NCBI RefSeq assembly: GCF_019112545.1
Contig: NW_025064882.1
Coordinates: forward strand, 1,068,928-1,132,927
Source of the DNA: Guyanagaster necrorhizus
Lineage: Eukaryota > Basidiomycota > Agaricomycetes > Agaricales > Physalacriaceae
Direction: 5' to 3'
DNA: 64,000 nt
Positions 63,521 to 64,000 of the stretch are shown here, in pieces. Position 1 is the first letter of the stretch; each line of letters starts with the position of its first letter. The notes under the pieces were generated by a model that saw only the letters and a list, made by a program, of their open reading frames with translations, was not told the DNA's origin and did not search any database. A program made the translations under genes and the position numbers.

Positions 63521-63764
63521 AGAGTTAGAGATACTGGCACTTTCTTTCCCTTGGCCGTGATGTTTTCACGTGGAGCATATGATATACGGTTAGGTATAAT
63601 GTCTTGCTTAATTTACTTCAGGAATTCTGCTGGCTCGATGCTGGATTCATGGAACATGATTGAATTAAGAACGGAATCCACAGTAAGCATAACACGACAT
63701 GGATAAGGGAGGAAGCCCATCCATCACGATAAATATGTAAGATATCTAAGAGATCAGTGTGCGT
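63521..63764. other. 3' intergenic spacer between convergent genes
   Basis: A short tail-to-tail spacer downstream of the Hsp70-like gene and of PDA1. It is A/T-rich with TATGATATAC-like words. No gene was seen. Confidence 0.5.
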
Positions 63765-64000
63765 CTAGTAATAGTGAACCTAAGACTTGGGTTCAGCCTC
63801 CCCGTACAATATATACAGTTGAATATCTCACCTCTTCCCGTTCACGACCTCTCATGAAAGGCGGCTCAGTACCAGCATAGTAGATCGACGTCCAAAGTTC
63901 CTTAGTATCAGGTTCCGGGGAAGCCTTGGCTTCCTCAACCGCCGCATCGACCTCGGCCTTTGCGTCCTTGTCGATTTGCTGAGGAATGGATTAGAAATTG
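63765..64000 (-). CDS. PDA1: Pyruvate dehydrogenase E1 component alpha subunit, 3' end (partial)
   Basis: Mitochondrial pyruvate dehydrogenase E1-alpha, the thiamine-diphosphate enzyme that decarboxylates pyruvate. Only the end is in the window. The exon 63832-63978 reads KDAKAEVDAAVEEAKASPEP, then ELWTSIYYAGTEPPFMRGRE, which is the conserved C-terminal block. After a 52-nt intron (63780-63831), the last exon 63765-63779 adds VHYY and a stop. A 3' splice site (ttcctcag) lies just beyond 63978, so the gene continues off the right edge. Confidence 0.9.

Overview
This is a stretch of nuclear chromosome from a basidiomycete fungus, most likely an Agaricomycete (mushroom or wood-decay type). The evidence is gene-dense DNA of moderate GC with genes on both strands, and coding regions cut by many short introns of about 45-60 nt. 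The gene families also fit: SARAF, an Hsp70-like ATPase, Ser/Thr-rich secreted proteins, a degenerate 7TM protein typical of mushrooms, a GH5 endoglucanase and a Zn2Cys6 regulator. No tRNA, rRNA, CRISPR array or intact transposon was seen. All exon joins were made by eye and by conservation, so small boundary errors are expected.

Layout. 0-4.5 kb: COX4 (+) and the SNF1/AMPK kinase (-), with weak coding-like DNA between them. 4.7-7.1 kb: a decayed coding-like region of unknown family, then an apparently empty stretch. 7.1-9.7 kb: a secreted Ser/Thr-rich protein built on a duplicated exon-intron module. 9.9-19.2 kb: a gene remnant, an OMA1-like mitochondrial M48 protease (-), SVF1 (-), an unassigned gene (-), the TPR chaperone ACL4 (+) and a pfkB-family kinase with an altered catalytic motif (+). 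19.3-21.4 kb: a broken 7TM membrane-protein gene that contains a short tandem copy from which one intron has been removed exactly. 22-31 kb: an MFS transporter (+), Mediator subunit MED19 (+), a BAR-type protein (-) and a zinc alcohol dehydrogenase (-).

31.7-46 kb: cytosolic methionyl-tRNA synthetase (-) divergent from an OPT transporter (+), then SARAF (+), a GH5 endoglucanase (+), and a second MFS transporter (-) divergent from a Zn2Cys6 transcription factor (+). The space between the last two carries a GATA palindrome and CGG-rich sites. 46.7-55 kb: secreted alkaline phosphatase (-), BUD13 (-), an unassigned disordered protein (-), a broken metallophosphoesterase gene (+) and a YIP4-type Golgi protein (-). 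55.3-64 kb: proteasome ATPase RPT2 (+), an unassigned coiled-coil protein (-), an Hsp70-like ATPase running in frame into a disordered tail of about 670 residues (+), and the 3' end of pyruvate dehydrogenase E1-alpha (-).

Most genes are single-copy housekeeping genes without an obvious shared pathway. The plausible functional units are the divergent MFS/Zn2Cys6 pair and, more loosely, a nutrient-acquisition group at 34-50 kb (OPT, endoglucanase, MFS, regulator, secreted phosphatase). The most unusual observations are the intron-less tandem copy at 20.7 kb, the Hsp70/tail chimera at 59-63.5 kb, the GAGD-to-GAQD change in the pfkB kinase, the duplicated exon-intron module at 8.2-9.2 kb, and three GC-AG introns.
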